Positions 29,042 through 38,696 of a DNA stretch of 64,000 nt are shown here, in pieces (position 1 is the stretch's first letter; every line of letters starts with the position of its first letter). The position numbers were made by a program, and so were the translations under genes. The DNA is from Campylobacter peloridis LMG 23910. GTDB taxonomy: Bacteria > Campylobacterota > Campylobacteria > Campylobacterales > Campylobacteraceae. The notes below the pieces were generated by a model. That model was not told the origin of the DNA. It saw only the letters and a program-made list of their open reading frames with translations, and made no database searches. The stretch lies in assembly GCF_000816785.1 (NCBI RefSeq), contig NZ_CP007766.1, positions 1,178,001 to 1,242,000 on the forward strand, written 5' to 3'.

Positions 29042-30972
29042 TGAAAATATTAAAAATTTTTATTTCTTTTTGTATAGTTTGTGCAGTAGGAATTTTTATT
29101 TTTGTTGCCTATTTGTTTTCAGATTCAGATTTTAATCAATATACATTTAAAGATTACAAACCACCACTTACTACACAAATTTTTGATAAAAATGGAAAAT
29201 TAGTCGCCAATGTTTTTGAGCAGCACCGCTTTTATGCTTCTTATGAAGAGCTTCCTCCAAGACTCATAGAAGCTTTAGTAGCCATAGAAGATACCAGTTT
29301 CTTCGAACATGGTGGAGTTAATATAGATGCAATTTTTAGAGCAGCTATAAAGATTATAAGAAGTGGTGGAAAAACCATGGAAGGAGCTTCTACTCTTACT
29401 CAGCAGTTTATCAAGAATACTGAATTAACTCCTGAGAGAACTTTAAGCAGAAAAATCAAAGAAGCTCTATTAGCTTATAGGATAGAAACTTTACTTACAA
29501 AAGAACAAATTTTAGAAAGATATTTAAATTTTATTTTTTTTGGACATGGGTATTATGGGGTTAAGACAGCTGCACTTGGATATTTTAGAAAAAATTTAGA
29601 TGAACTTACTTTAAAAGAAATTGCTATTTTAGTAGGTATGCCAAAAGCTCCAAGCACTTATGATCCTACTAGGCATTTAGATTTATCTTTAGCTAGGGCA
29701 AATAGTGTCATTCAAAGAATGCATAATCTTGGCTGGATTTCAAACGATGAATACCAAAATGCTTTAGCTGAAATTCCAAAAATTTATGATGATACACTAA
29801 CTCAAAATGCAGCTCCTTATGTAACTCAAGAGGTTCTAAAACAACTAAGTGGTATTAAAGATCTAAAAAGCGGCGGATATAAAATAGAACTTGCTATAGA
29901 TCTTGATGTTCAAAATATCGCACATGATGCTTTAAAATTTGGCTATGATGAAATCATCAAAAGAGATAAAGATGCAAATTTAAGCACTTTAAATGGAGCA
30001 ATGATAGTAGCAAACCATCAAACAGGAGATATCTTAGCTTTAGTAGGTGGTGTAAATTACGAAAAAAGTAATTTTAATCGTGCCACTCAAAGCTTAAGAC
30101 AGCCTGGAAGCTCTTTTAAACCTTTTTTATATCAAATTGCTATTGATTTGGGTTATTCACCTATGAGTAAGGTTGCAGATATTTCAAGAATTTTTGAAGC
30201 AAGTAAAGAAGATGAAAAAGATTGGAAACCAAAAAATTATGGCGGTAAATTTTTAGGATTAATAACTCTAAAAGAAGCACTAACAGGTTCAAGGAATTTA
30301 GCAACAATCAATCTAGCACTTTCTTTAGGGCTTGATGTAATCCATGATAAGCTTACCAACATGGGATTTAAAAACATACCTATTGATTTATCCATAGTTT
30401 TAGGTAGCTTTGGTATTTCTATTTATGATTATGCTAAACTTTATACTGTTTTTGGAAATTATGGAGTTCAAAAAGATCTTGTTTTAATTAAAAAAGTTTT
30501 AGATAAAGATGGCAGGGTTGTTGTAGAATATAATTCTGGTGAAAGAAGGATTAGTGATGCTAGTCAAGCTTTTTTAGTTAATGATATGATGCAAAATGTT
30601 GTTCAAAAAGGAACTGGGCGTAATGCTAAAGTAGATGGCATAGAAATAGCTGGAAAAACTGGTACTTCAAACAAAAGTATTGATGCATGGTTTTGTGGTT
30701 TAACTCCTGAAATAGAAGCTATCATTTGGTATGGAAATGATGATAATAAACCAATGAAACAAATAGAAGGTGGGGCAAGAACGGCCGCGCCAGTTTTTAA
30801 AGAATTTTTAACTAAATATTTAGAACTTTACCCTGATAGTGCAAGAAAATTTAGCATTCCCAAAGGAGTTCATCAAGGTTTTTTTGAGAAAAAAAGAGAA
30901 TACTACACCAATACTTCGCCTTTTCCAAAAAACAATCCTATATTATCAGAGCAAAATGAAATAATTTTTTAA
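29038..30972 (+). CDS. pbpA: Penicillin-binding protein 1A, bifunctional
   Basis: Class A enzyme that polymerises and cross-links peptidoglycan. One N-terminal membrane anchor (about residues 5-28) precedes the glycosyltransferase domain, with the catalytic Glu in AIEDTSFFEHGGVN near 83 and GASTLTQQFIKN near 120. The transpeptidase domain has the active Ser in PGSSFKPFLYQ near 357, SRN near 420, and AGKTGTSN near 539. Its 644-residue length is normal for the phylum. ATGATG allows a start at 29038 or 29041; I keep the first. Equivalent of Cj0508. Confidence 0.94.
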   Translation: MMKILKIFISFCIVCAVGIFIFVAYLFSDSDFNQYTFKDYKPPLTTQIFDKNGKLVANVFEQHRFYASYEELPPRLIEALVAIEDTSFFEHGGVNIDAIFRAAIKIIRSGGKTMEGASTLTQQFIKNTELTPERTLSRKIKEALLAYRIETLLTKEQILERYLNFIFFGHGYYGVKTAALGYFRKNLDELTLKEIAILVGMPKAPSTYDPTRHLDLSLARANSVIQRMHNLGWISNDEYQNALAEIPKIYDDTLTQNAAPYVTQEVLKQLSGIKDLKSGGYKIELAIDLDVQNIAHDALKFGYDEIIKRDKDANLSTLNGAMIVANHQTGDILALVGGVNYEKSNFNRATQSLRQPGSSFKPFLYQIAIDLGYSPMSKVADISRIFEASKEDEKDWKPKNYGGKFLGLITLKEALTGSRNLATINLALSLGLDVIHDKLTNMGFKNIPIDLSIVLGSFGISIYDYAKLYTVFGNYGVQKDLVLIKKVLDKDGRVVVEYNSGERRISDASQAFLVNDMMQNVVQKGTGRNAKVDGIEIAGKTGTSNKSIDAWFCGLTPEIEAIIWYGNDDNKPMKQIEGGARTAAPVFKEFLTKYLELYPDSARKFSIPKGVHQGFFEKKREYYTNTSPFPKNNPILSEQNEIIF

Positions 30973-31011
30973 ATATTTTTTATAAAATAATAAAAATTAT
31001 CCTTACATTTT

Positions 31012-31047
31012 CTTTTATATGTTTTAATTGCAAAAAACATATAAAGG
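31012..31047 (+). promoter_or_regulatory. Inverted repeat pairing with the msrP ribosome binding site
   Basis: TTTATATGTTTT (31014-31025) and AAAACATATAAA (31034-31045) are perfect 12-bp arms around an 8-base loop. The stem can extend by a G-U and a C-G pair to 31012-31047, which puts the AAAGG of the msrP Shine-Dalgarno into the stem, 6 nt from the ATG. No T run follows, so it is not a standard terminator for pbpA. It could be an RNA switch or an operator for a DNA-binding regulator. Confidence 0.5.
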
Positions 31048-31053
31048 AAATTT

Positions 31054-31947
31054 ATGAACATTACCCCTGAAAATTTATACAAAAAAAGACGCCAATTTTT
31101 AAAACTTGGCGTAGGTGCTTTAGTGGGAACAAGCTTGATTCAATCCAAACTTATGGCTTTAAATTTTACCCCTAGCAATAATACTGATAATTTAAAAATT
31201 AGCGATGAAAAAATAGCTACTAATTATGTTAATTTTTATGAATTTTCCACTGATAAAAAAAGAGCTGTAGAACTTGCAAAAAATTTTAACACCAATAATT
31301 GGAAAATAGAAGTTAGTGGAGAAGTTGAAGAGCCTTTAACTTTAACCATGAAAGATTTGCTAGCCCTTCCTTTAGAAGAAAGAATTTATAGATTTCGCTG
31401 TGTTGAAACTTGGTCTATGGTAGTTCCTTGGATAGGATTTGAGCTACGCACGCTGATTGAAAAATGTAAAGTTAAAAGTGATGCTAAATTTATAAAATTT
31501 ACAACTCTTTTTGATAAAAACCAATTTGCTGATCAAGCTTCATTTTTTCCAACTCTTGATTATCCTTATATAGAAGCTTTGAGAATGGATGAAGCCATGC
31601 ATCCATTAACACTTATGGCTGTAGGAATGTATAAAAAACCTTTACTTGGACAAAATGGAGCACCAATTCGTTTAGTAGTGCCTTGGAAATATGGATTTAA
31701 AAGTATAAAATCTATCGTTAAAATAGAATTTACCAAAGAACAACCAAAAACAACTTGGGAGCTAGCAAACCCAAGAGAGTATGGATTTTATGCTAATGTT
31801 AATCCAAATGTTTCCCACCCTAGATGGTCTCAAGCAAATGAGCGTCCTTTGGGAGAATTTTTTACAAAGCCTACGCAAATATTTAATGGATATGAAAAAG
31901 AAGTGGCACATTTGTATAAAGATATGGATTTAAAGGTTAATTTTTAA
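31054..31947 (+). CDS. msrP: Protein-methionine-sulfoxide reductase catalytic subunit MsrP
   Basis: Periplasmic molybdopterin enzyme (formerly YedY) that repairs oxidised methionine in envelope proteins, taking electrons from MsrQ. The N terminus has a Tat signal (KKRRQFLKLGVGALVG). The molybdenum-ligand Cys is in YRFRCVETWSMVVPW near residue 116, and the C-terminal domain has VPWKYGFKSIKSIVKIEF. Length 297 is close to the usual 300-330. msrQ follows with a one-base overlap. Equivalent of Cj0379c. Confidence 0.93.
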   Translation: MNITPENLYKKRRQFLKLGVGALVGTSLIQSKLMALNFTPSNNTDNLKISDEKIATNYVNFYEFSTDKKRAVELAKNFNTNNWKIEVSGEVEEPLTLTMKDLLALPLEERIYRFRCVETWSMVVPWIGFELRTLIEKCKVKSDAKFIKFTTLFDKNQFADQASFFPTLDYPYIEALRMDEAMHPLTLMAVGMYKKPLLGQNGAPIRLVVPWKYGFKSIKSIVKIEFTKEQPKTTWELANPREYGFYANVNPNVSHPRWSQANERPLGEFFTKPTQIFNGYEKEVAHLYKDMDLKVNF

Positions 31948-32507
31948 TGAGTAAAAAAAACTGCAATATCATAGCATTTTTATTTTTTATTTTAAGTATA
32001 TTTTATAGTTTCTATCAAATTAAACAAGAATTTGATATTGTAAAATCTATTTATTTTTATAGTGGAATTTTTAGCTTAATCTTTTTTGGATTAAGCTTAT
32101 TATTCTCACTTTTAAAATACAAATATACAAAAGATTATCCTAAATTTTTAGGTTTTTATGCATTTTTTTGGGCTATAGTGCATTTTATAAATTATTTTGC
32201 TTTTGGAAAAAATTTAAATTTTATATTTTTTTTAAAAGATACTTTTAATAAAAATTTAGAATTTAGTGGCTTTATAGCATTTTTTCTGCTAACTTTAATG
32301 TTTATTAGTTCTTTTAAGTTTTTTAATAAACTCATAAAAATAAGAAAATTAGCTTATATTTGTTTTTTAATAGCATCTTGGCATTATTTTTTATCTGCAA
32401 AAATTCCACAAATATCACATATTTTAGCTCTGAGTATAGCTGTGTTGTTTTTACTCACTAAAATATGGAAAAATCACAAAAAGAGAAAAAAAGTAACCTC
32501 ATTTTAA
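31947..32507 (+). CDS. msrQ: MsrQ-like haem-binding membrane subunit
   Basis: A 186-residue integral membrane protein of the YedZ/ferric reductase-like group that passes electrons from the quinone pool or flavin to MsrP. About six membrane segments are visible. Candidate haem-ligand histidines lie in FWAIVHFINYF near residue 72, ASWHYFLSAK near 146 and QISHILALS near 156. The start overlaps the msrP stop (TAATGA), which supports a two-subunit unit. The sequence is divergent, so the identification rests partly on context. Confidence 0.85.
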   Translation: MSKKNCNIIAFLFFILSIFYSFYQIKQEFDIVKSIYFYSGIFSLIFFGLSLLFSLLKYKYTKDYPKFLGFYAFFWAIVHFINYFAFGKNLNFIFFLKDTFNKNLEFSGFIAFFLLTLMFISSFKFFNKLIKIRKLAYICFLIASWHYFLSAKIPQISHILALSIAVLFLLTKIWKNHKKRKKVTSF

Positions 32508-32598
32508 ATTTTCACAAAACAGTAAAAGACATTAAGCATAATAATATAAATATTTTTTTAAAATAAGACTTGATATATCTTAATTTTAAGGAAAAATA

Positions 32599-34494
32599 AT
32601 GCAAAGACGAGATTTTTTAAACGGAATGGCTTTAACTATACTTGCGGGAATGACTCCATTGCAAGTTCTTTATGGTAAAGAAGCTAAAATAGAAGATTTC
32701 ACTAAAGAATACTACCCACCAAAATGGCTTGGATTAAGAGGTAGTAATAATGCAAGTTATGAATTTGCTCATATGTTAAGAGATGGTGAAAAATTTGATT
32801 TTAGCGCTATTAAACCAAAACAAGAATATGATTTAGTTGTAGTTGGAGCAGGTATTAGCGGTTTAGCAGCAGCCTGTTTTTATCAAAATAAATTTGGCAA
32901 AGATAAAAAAATTTTAATTCTTGACAACCATGATGACTTTGGTGGACATGCTAGAAGGAATGAAATACAATTAGAAGATGGAACTATTTTAAGCTATGGT
33001 GGTAGTGAAACTTTTCAATCTCCAAATGCTTTGTTCTCAAAAGAAGTAATAGAGTTATTAAATTCTTTAGGAATTGACATTGATGAATTAGCAAAACGCT
33101 TTGATGTAAATTTCTATCCTGATTTAAAACTAAGTAGAGGGGTGTATTTTTCTAAAACTGAATTTGGAGTAGATAAAATAGTAAGTGGCAATCCTAGAAA
33201 AGTAATTTGTGATGATATACCAGAAGGTAGACACAATGGTAGAAGCGTTGAAGCTTTTATCGGTGATTTTCCATTAAACGAAAAAGACAAAAAAGATTTA
33301 ATTGCTTTATTTAAAAGCGAAAAAGACTACTTAAAAGGCATGAATAAGCAACAAAGAGATGAATATGTTGCAAAAACAAGCTATAAAAAATTCTTAGAAG
33401 AAAAAGTTAAACTTTCTCCACAAGCTGTAAAATTCTTTGAAGGTATGACAGATGACTTTTTGGCTTTAGGAATTGATGCTGTTTCTTGTGAAGACGCTAG
33501 AGCTTCTTTTTTACCTGGTTTTGATAAACTTGGTCTTGATCCTATAGAAGGAGAGGCATTAGCTGAAATGGAAGAGCCATACATTCACCATTGTGCTGAT
33601 GGTAATGCTACAGTTGCTAGATTAATGGTTAGAAGATTAATTCCTGAAGTATCTAAAAAGGGTAAAGATATGGATGAAGTTACTTTGGCTCATTTTGATT
33701 ATTCTAAACTTGATTTAGCTAAGAATAAAGTTCGCCTAAGATTAAATAGCACTGTTATAAATGTAGAAAACACAAAAGATGGAGCTTTAGTAACTTATGT
33801 TAATAAAGGCAAAAATTACAGAGTAAAAGCTAAAAAAGTAGTTATGGCAAACTATAATAGCATGATCCCTTACATCATTCCAACTCTTCCTCAAGAACAA
33901 AAAGATGCTTTAAGTAAAAATGTAAAAACTTCACTTTTGCATACAAATGTTATTATAAGCAACTGGGAACCTTTTATAAAACTTGGCGTTCATGAAATTT
34001 ACTCTCCAAAAATGCCTTATGCTAGAACCAAGCTTGATTATCCTGTGGATATGGGAGGATACCACCACCCAAGAGATCCTAAAAAACCAATTTGCGTTCA
34101 TATGGTATGTTCACCTTTAGTGTTTGCTTCTATGCAAGGAATTGATCTTGAGGGAATGGATGCAAGAGATAGAGCTAGAGTAGGTAGAAATTTATTATTT
34201 ACTATGAGTTTTGAAGAACACGAAAAAATTATCCGCGATCAACTTCAAGGTATGTTGGGTTCTGCTGGATTTAATCACGAAAGAGATATAAAAGCTATAG
34301 TTGTAAATCGCTGGGGACACTGCTATTCATATACAGAGAATAGTCTTTTTGATGATAGTGAAGAAGCACAAAAAACAATAGAACTTGCAAGAAAACCTTT
34401 TGGAAACATTACCATAGCTAATTCAGATTCTGATTGGGATGCTTATATGCATGCTGCTATTGATCAAGCATATCGCGCTGTTAATGAATTATAA
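32599..34494 (+). CDS. Tat-exported FAD-dependent oxidoreductase, spermidine dehydrogenase-like
   Basis: A 631-residue flavoprotein. The N terminus MQRRDFLNGMALTILAGM is a Tat signal, so it is probably folded with cofactor and sent to the periplasm. The FAD dinucleotide motif VVVGAGISGLAAACFY begins near residue 80, followed by the ILDNHDDFGGHARRNE strand. The C-terminal NAD-binding-like segment ITIANSDSDWDAYMHAAIDQAYRAV closes the FAD site. Size, Tat signal and motif spacing resemble the SpdH group of Pseudomonas, from memory; the real substrate is unknown. It is monocistronic, downstream of msrPQ behind AAGGAAAA. Confidence 0.72.
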   Translation: MQRRDFLNGMALTILAGMTPLQVLYGKEAKIEDFTKEYYPPKWLGLRGSNNASYEFAHMLRDGEKFDFSAIKPKQEYDLVVVGAGISGLAAACFYQNKFGKDKKILILDNHDDFGGHARRNEIQLEDGTILSYGGSETFQSPNALFSKEVIELLNSLGIDIDELAKRFDVNFYPDLKLSRGVYFSKTEFGVDKIVSGNPRKVICDDIPEGRHNGRSVEAFIGDFPLNEKDKKDLIALFKSEKDYLKGMNKQQRDEYVAKTSYKKFLEEKVKLSPQAVKFFEGMTDDFLALGIDAVSCEDARASFLPGFDKLGLDPIEGEALAEMEEPYIHHCADGNATVARLMVRRLIPEVSKKGKDMDEVTLAHFDYSKLDLAKNKVRLRLNSTVINVENTKDGALVTYVNKGKNYRVKAKKVVMANYNSMIPYIIPTLPQEQKDALSKNVKTSLLHTNVIISNWEPFIKLGVHEIYSPKMPYARTKLDYPVDMGGYHHPRDPKKPICVHMVCSPLVFASMQGIDLEGMDARDRARVGRNLLFTMSFEEHEKIIRDQLQGMLGSAGFNHERDIKAIVVNRWGHCYSYTENSLFDDSEEAQKTIELARKPFGNITIANSDSDWDAYMHAAIDQAYRAVNEL

Positions 34495-34524
34495 AATTTA
34501 AACTCCATTTTTGGAGTTTAAATT
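34495..34524. terminator. Bidirectional terminator between the flavoprotein gene and copA
   Basis: Perfect 12-bp arms (34495-34506 and 34513-34524, AATTTAAACTCC and its complement) with a 6-base loop separate two convergent genes. A/T-rich flanks supply short T runs in both directions. Confidence 0.75.
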
Positions 34525-34527
34525 AAT

Positions 34528-36648
34528 TTAGCGTAGTCTTATTGAATTTAAAACAACCATTATAGAACTAAAACACATAGCCAAAGCCGCCAAATGCGGA
34601 CTTAAAACGATAAACGGCACAAAGCCTGCTGCAATAGGAATACACAAAATATTATAAATAAAAGCCCAAAAAAGATTAATTTTGATAATTCTTTTTGTTT
34701 TTCTAGAAAGCTCAAAACAATAAGCTATTAAAGATAAATCATCTTTTATTAAAATTAAATCTCCGCTTTTTTTAGCAAGCTCACTTGCTTTAGAAAAACT
34801 TATACTAGCATTAGCTAAATTCAAAGCAGGAGCATCATTAATACCATCACCTATAAAAAGTACTTTTTCTTTTTTCATTTTTTCTTTTATAAAATTAAGC
34901 TTTTCATTTGGCTTTAAGTTAAAATAATACTCCTTAATGTTTAATTCTTTGGCTATTTTAACAACACTATTTTGATTATCCCCACTTAAAATAACACTTT
35001 TTATACCTTTTTCATCTAAATTTCTAATCAAATTTTTAGCTTCGCTTTTAAGTTCATTTTTTAAGCAAACTCCACCAAGACAAATTTTATTTTTCGCAAA
35101 ATACAAACATATAGGTGCTTGATCTTCAAATTCTTGCAAAAATTGCTTGCTTTTTTGTATATCAATATCATTTTCAAGCATTAATTTTTCATTGCCTATT
35201 AAATACACATTTTCATTTTCCTCATAAAGCAAACCACTACCTATTAAAATACTCAATTTTCCTTTTAAATTTATACTTGTATTTGATTCTTTAGAAAAAG
35301 CTTTTGCGATAGGATGTGAGCTTAAATTTTCAATTTGCGTAAGTTTTTGAAAATCACCTTGAGTAAGATTATGTTTATAAATACTTAAATCATCTTTACT
35401 TAATGTGCCTGTTTTGTCAAAAATAGCAAATTTTATATTAGCTAAATTCTCCAAAACCGCAGGATTTTTCACTAAGATAAAATTTCTTGCACCATTTGCT
35501 AAAGCACTTATTATGGCTATAGGAGTTGCTAAACCCAAAGCACAAGGACAAGAAATTAAAAGCGTGGCACAAGCATGTAAAAATGCTGCGTTAATTCCTT
35601 CTTTAAAATACCAAAAAGCAAACACAAAAAACGAAAAAATTATAATACCAGCTACAAAATATGCTGAAATTTTATTAGCTAAATTTGCTAAAGGGGTTTT
35701 GACATTACCCGCTTTAAAAACAAGATCTTTGATTTGTTCTAATGAGCTTTCAATTGCCTTTTTATTGGCTTTAATTTTTAAACTTCCATTAATCAACACA
35801 CTTCCTGCTAAAATTTCATCACCTTGTTTTTTCAAAAGTGGCAAAAATTCCCCTGTTAAAAAACTCACATCAACCTCAGCCTCACCTGCTATAATCACCC
35901 CATCAGCAACAACACTCTCACCCTCTTTTGCTAAAATCACATCATCTTTTTTCACAAAAGCACTAGGTATGCTTTTTATACTCTCATCTTCTAAGATTAT
36001 ATTTGCTTTTTTAATATCTATATTTTTTAATTTGTTTTGATATTCCAAAGATTTAAATTTAGCCTTTTCTTCTAAGTATTTACCTAGCAAAACAAAGCTT
36101 ATAATCATCGCTCCACCGCTAAAATACAAATAACCATCTTTGCTAAATACCTCAAAATACACAAAAAAAGAATACACAAAAGAAGTAAAAGCGCCTAAGG
36201 ATATCAAAGTATTCATATCTAAATTTTTATGCCTTAACCCCTTAAGAGCATGGATAAAAAAACCTTTTCCACAATAAAAAATCACTATCATAGATAAAAA
36301 CATTTGTATCAAAGCAGAAATCTTTCCTTGAACAAACATTTCAAAATACATCACAATAGTGCTTAAGATTATACTCACAATAAGCTTTGTTTTCATATTT
36401 TTAAGCTCTTTAAGTTTAAACTTGTATAAATTTTGTTCATCTTGCAGTATTTCAAAACCTAAAGCTTTAATTTTTTCTTTGATTTTTGATTCTAAAGATA
36501 AATCTTTAAGCAAAAACACTCCACTAGAATTAACATAAGAAACACTTACATCATCTACTCCATCAATCTTTGCACAAACTTTTTCTATAGCATTAGAACA
36601 ATTAACACAAGTCATATTGCCTATTTTTAATTTTAACTCATGCTTCAT
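34528..36648 (-). CDS. copA: Copper-exporting P1B-type ATPase
   Basis: A 706-residue pump that removes Cu(I) from the cytoplasm. An N-terminal heavy-metal domain has the CxxC site in NMTCVNCSNAI (residues 12-22). Eight membrane segments follow, with the ion-binding CPC in LISCPCALGLATP near 366, phosphorylation site DKTGTLS near 411, actuator loop LTGEFLPLLK near 265, and hinge GDGINDAPALNLA near 598. The start overlaps the CopZ-like gene by 11 nt. The C-terminal membrane helix carries MCFSS near residue 694, as expected for Cu pumps. Equivalent of Cj1161c. Confidence 0.94.
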   Translation of the reverse strand: MKHELKLKIGNMTCVNCSNAIEKVCAKIDGVDDVSVSYVNSSGVFLLKDLSLESKIKEKIKALGFEILQDEQNLYKFKLKELKNMKTKLIVSIILSTIVMYFEMFVQGKISALIQMFLSMIVIFYCGKGFFIHALKGLRHKNLDMNTLISLGAFTSFVYSFFVYFEVFSKDGYLYFSGGAMIISFVLLGKYLEEKAKFKSLEYQNKLKNIDIKKANIILEDESIKSIPSAFVKKDDVILAKEGESVVADGVIIAGEAEVDVSFLTGEFLPLLKKQGDEILAGSVLINGSLKIKANKKAIESSLEQIKDLVFKAGNVKTPLANLANKISAYFVAGIIIFSFFVFAFWYFKEGINAAFLHACATLLISCPCALGLATPIAIISALANGARNFILVKNPAVLENLANIKFAIFDKTGTLSKDDLSIYKHNLTQGDFQKLTQIENLSSHPIAKAFSKESNTSINLKGKLSILIGSGLLYEENENVYLIGNEKLMLENDIDIQKSKQFLQEFEDQAPICLYFAKNKICLGGVCLKNELKSEAKNLIRNLDEKGIKSVILSGDNQNSVVKIAKELNIKEYYFNLKPNEKLNFIKEKMKKEKVLFIGDGINDAPALNLANASISFSKASELAKKSGDLILIKDDLSLIAYCFELSRKTKRIIKINLFWAFIYNILCIPIAAGFVPFIVLSPHLAALAMCFSSIMVVLNSIRLR

Positions 36649-36829
36649 CTATCTCAAAACCTAAATCTTGCAATTGTTTTTTAAATTTATCAACTTGCTC
36701 TGCTTTTAAATCAATCTCTATGCTTTTATTTTCAACATTTATTTGCATGGTGCCAAATTCATCCTCTAACGAAGCTTTGATTAATTTTACACAACTTTGG
36801 CAATTGATATTTTTGGTTTTTATAATCAT
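36638..36829 (-). CDS. CopZ-like copper chaperone
   Basis: A 63-residue heavy-metal-associated domain protein. The metal site is NCQSC (Cys10 and Cys13), preceded by N rather than the usual M-x in MxCxxC. The ferredoxin-like fold is complete through LQDLGFEID. It starts after AAGGAGAATAA and overlaps copA by 11 nt, so it is translated with the pump and probably hands Cu(I) to it. Equivalent of Cj1162c. Confidence 0.88.
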   Translation of the reverse strand: MIIKTKNINCQSCVKLIKASLEDEFGTMQINVENKSIEIDLKAEQVDKFKKQLQDLGFEIDEA

Positions 36830-37375
36830 TTATTCTCCTTTTTCTCTGTATTCGTATTTATGAGAATGAAAAATTTTATTTTTTATAAATTTAAAACCCA
36901 TTTTTTCATAAAGTATTTTTGCATTTATATTTTCATCCTCCACAATCAATGAAAGCTTTTTGTCGTTTTTTAAAGCTTCATTAAAAGCATATTCGATTAA
37001 TTTCTTAGCAATGCCTTTTCCTCTTGCTTTTTCATCCACGCAAATACTATCTAAGTAAAACTCATTTTCGCATTCTTTTAAAACTTTTTCATTAATTCCT
37101 AAAAGCTTTAAATGCTCATTTAAAGGCCTATCTAACTCATCTGCCAAAGCCCCATCATAAAAACAAATCGCACCTAAAATTTCATTATCTTCTTCATAAA
37201 CGCATATATTTTCATAACTTAAACGATTATTTTCTTGAGTGAAAAAATTTTCTAAAACCTCTATGGCTTTTTGATGTTCATTGTAACCACTAAGTTTATA
37301 AATAAAATGATCCATTGCTAAAGCAAGTAATTGTATGCATTTTTTGGCATCATCTTTTCTAGCTTTTCTGATCAC
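36830..37375 (-). CDS. GNAT-family N-acetyltransferase
   Basis: A 181-residue acetyltransferase. The start is a GTG at 37375 (MIRKARKDDA), six bases after AAGGAGT; there is no ATG that would keep the first strand. The acetyl-CoA loop is visible as CVDEKARGKGIAKKLIEYAF near residues 117-136, and the last motif as NINAKILYEKMGFKFIKNK. The substrate is unknown. It ends directly at the CopZ-like start, so it may be the first gene of the copper operon. It is divergent from yebC. Confidence 0.85.
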   Translation of the reverse strand: MIRKARKDDAKKCIQLLALAMDHFIYKLSGYNEHQKAIEVLENFFTQENNRLSYENICVYEEDNEILGAICFYDGALADELDRPLNEHLKLLGINEKVLKECENEFYLDSICVDEKARGKGIAKKLIEYAFNEALKNDKKLSLIVEDENINAKILYEKMGFKFIKNKIFHSHKYEYREKGE

Positions 37376-37455
37376 TCTTTTACTCCTTTAAAATCAAATT
37401 TAGACTTCTTAGTTTATACTTTTAACTTTAAAACAATATAAGAAAGAGAGAATTT

Positions 37456-38163
37456 ATGGGAAGAGCGTTTGAATACCGCAGAGCCTCTAAAGAAGCAAGA
37501 TGGGATAAAATGAGTAAACTTTTTCCAAAGCTTGCAAAGGCTATACAAGTAGCAGCAAAAGAAGGTGGGGTTGATCCTGATATGAATCCAAAACTTCGTA
37601 GTGCCATAGCTACTGCAAAAGCTAATAATATGCCAAAAGACAATATCGATGCAGCTATTAAAAGAGCAAGTGGTAAAGATAGTGCTGATATTAAAAATAT
37701 CCACTATGAAGGCAAAGCAGCACATGGGGCCTTAATTATCGTAGAATGTATGAGCGATAATCCTACACGCACAGTGGCTAATGTAAAAGCAATTTTTAGC
37801 AAAAATGGTGGAGAAATTTTACAAAATGGCTCTTTAACTTTTATGTTTTCACACAAGGCTGTTTTTCATCTTGAAAAATACGATGGAGATTTAGAAGAAC
37901 TTGAACTTGAACTCATTGATGCAGGACTTGAAGAACTTGAGCAAAATGATGAAGAATTGCTAATTATAGGGGATTACACTGCTTTTGGTGAGCTTAGTAA
38001 TGCCATAGAAAAAAAAGGTTTGGTGCTTAAAAAAGCAGGACTTGAATACCTTGCAAACAATCCTGTAAGCTTTAATGAAGAACAACTTCAAGATATTGAA
38101 AAATTGCTTGATAAATTAGAAGATGATGATGATGTTCAAGCAGTTTATACCAATATAGAATAG
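37456..38163 (+). CDS. yebC: YebC/PmpR-family protein
   Basis: A 235-residue YebC-family protein (TACO1 fold). Family members act as DNA-binding regulators or, as recently shown for some, as translation factors that relieve ribosome stalling on proline runs. The N-terminal signature [20 protein letters not shown] and the [18 protein letters not shown] segment are intact. It begins 80 nt from the GNAT gene in the opposite direction and is followed after 8 nt by a cyclophilin gene. Equivalent of Cj1172c. Confidence 0.94.
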   Translation: MGRAFEYRRASKEARWDKMSKLFPKLAKAIQVAAKEGGVDPDMNPKLRSAIATAKANNMPKDNIDAAIKRASGKDSADIKNIHYEGKAAHGALIIVECMSDNPTRTVANVKAIFSKNGGEILQNGSLTFMFSHKAVFHLEKYDGDLEELELELIDAGLEELEQNDEELLIIGDYTAFGELSNAIEKKGLVLKKAGLEYLANNPVSFNEEQLQDIEKLLDKLEDDDDVQAVYTNIE

Positions 38164-38171
38164 GAGCAATT

Positions 38172-38654
38172 ATGCTTAAAAAAATCGACACAAAAAATGC
38201 CAAAAAATACAATTTTGCTATCATTAGCACCGAAAAAGGTGACATGAAATTAGAATTATTTCCTGATGAAGCACCGCAAACTGTGTGCAATTTTGCTAAT
38301 TTAGCTAATGATGGTTTTTATGATGAACTTGTTTTTCACCGCGTGATTCCAAATTTTGTTATACAAGGTGGCTGTCCTTATGGTATAGGCTCAGGTGGCC
38401 CTGGCTATGAAATAGAATGTGAATGCGACGATCAAAAACACAAACACTTAAGAGGAAGTCTATCTATGGCTCACGCAGGGAGAGATACTGGTGGATCACA
38501 ATTTTTCATTTGCCATAGTCCACAACCTCATTTGGATGGAGTGCATACTATTTTTGGACAAATAAGTCCCGAAGACAAAGAAAGCTTAGAGGTATTAGAT
38601 AGCATTAGAGCAGGAGATAAAATCAAAACTATCCAAATTTTAGAAAAACTTTAA
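38172..38654 (+). CDS. ppiB: Peptidyl-prolyl cis-trans isomerase, cyclophilin type
   Basis: A 160-residue cytoplasmic cyclophilin without signal peptide. Catalytic and core residues are visible in [15 protein letters not shown] (Arg near residue 58), [15 protein letters not shown] near 104, and [10 protein letters not shown] near 127. The G-S-x-F-F-I run is intact. It follows yebC behind GGAG and probably shares its transcript. A hairpin that could regulate the next gene starts 7 nt after the stop. Equivalent of Cj1171c. Confidence 0.94.
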   Translation: MLKKIDTKNAKKYNFAIISTEKGDMKLELFPDEAPQTVCNFANLANDGFYDELVFHRVIPNFVIQGGCPYGIGSGGPGYEIECECDDQKHKHLRGSLSMAHAGRDTGGSQFFICHSPQPHLDGVHTIFGQISPEDKESLEVLDSIRAGDKIKTIQILEKL

Positions 38655-38660
38655 ATTTAC

Positions 38661-38696
38661 ATCTCCTTAAAATTGTGCTATGATTTTTAAGGAGAT
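38661..38696 (+). promoter_or_regulatory. Hairpin with the downstream ribosome binding site in its stem
   Basis: ATCTCCTTAAAA (38661-38672) and TTTTAAGGAGAT (38685-38696) form perfect 12-bp arms around a 12-base loop. The 3' arm holds AAGGAG, the Shine-Dalgarno of the gene starting at 38701, paired with CTCCTT. The loop and 3' arm contain TGCTATGAT, an extended -10-like element. Read-through RNA from ppiB would have a masked site; RNA started locally would not. The role is inferred. Confidence 0.55.

Noticed and set aside
35405..36040. 211-codon plus-strand frame inside copA
   Set aside because: Lies wholly antisense to copA, whose motifs are intact; no motif or ribosome site.
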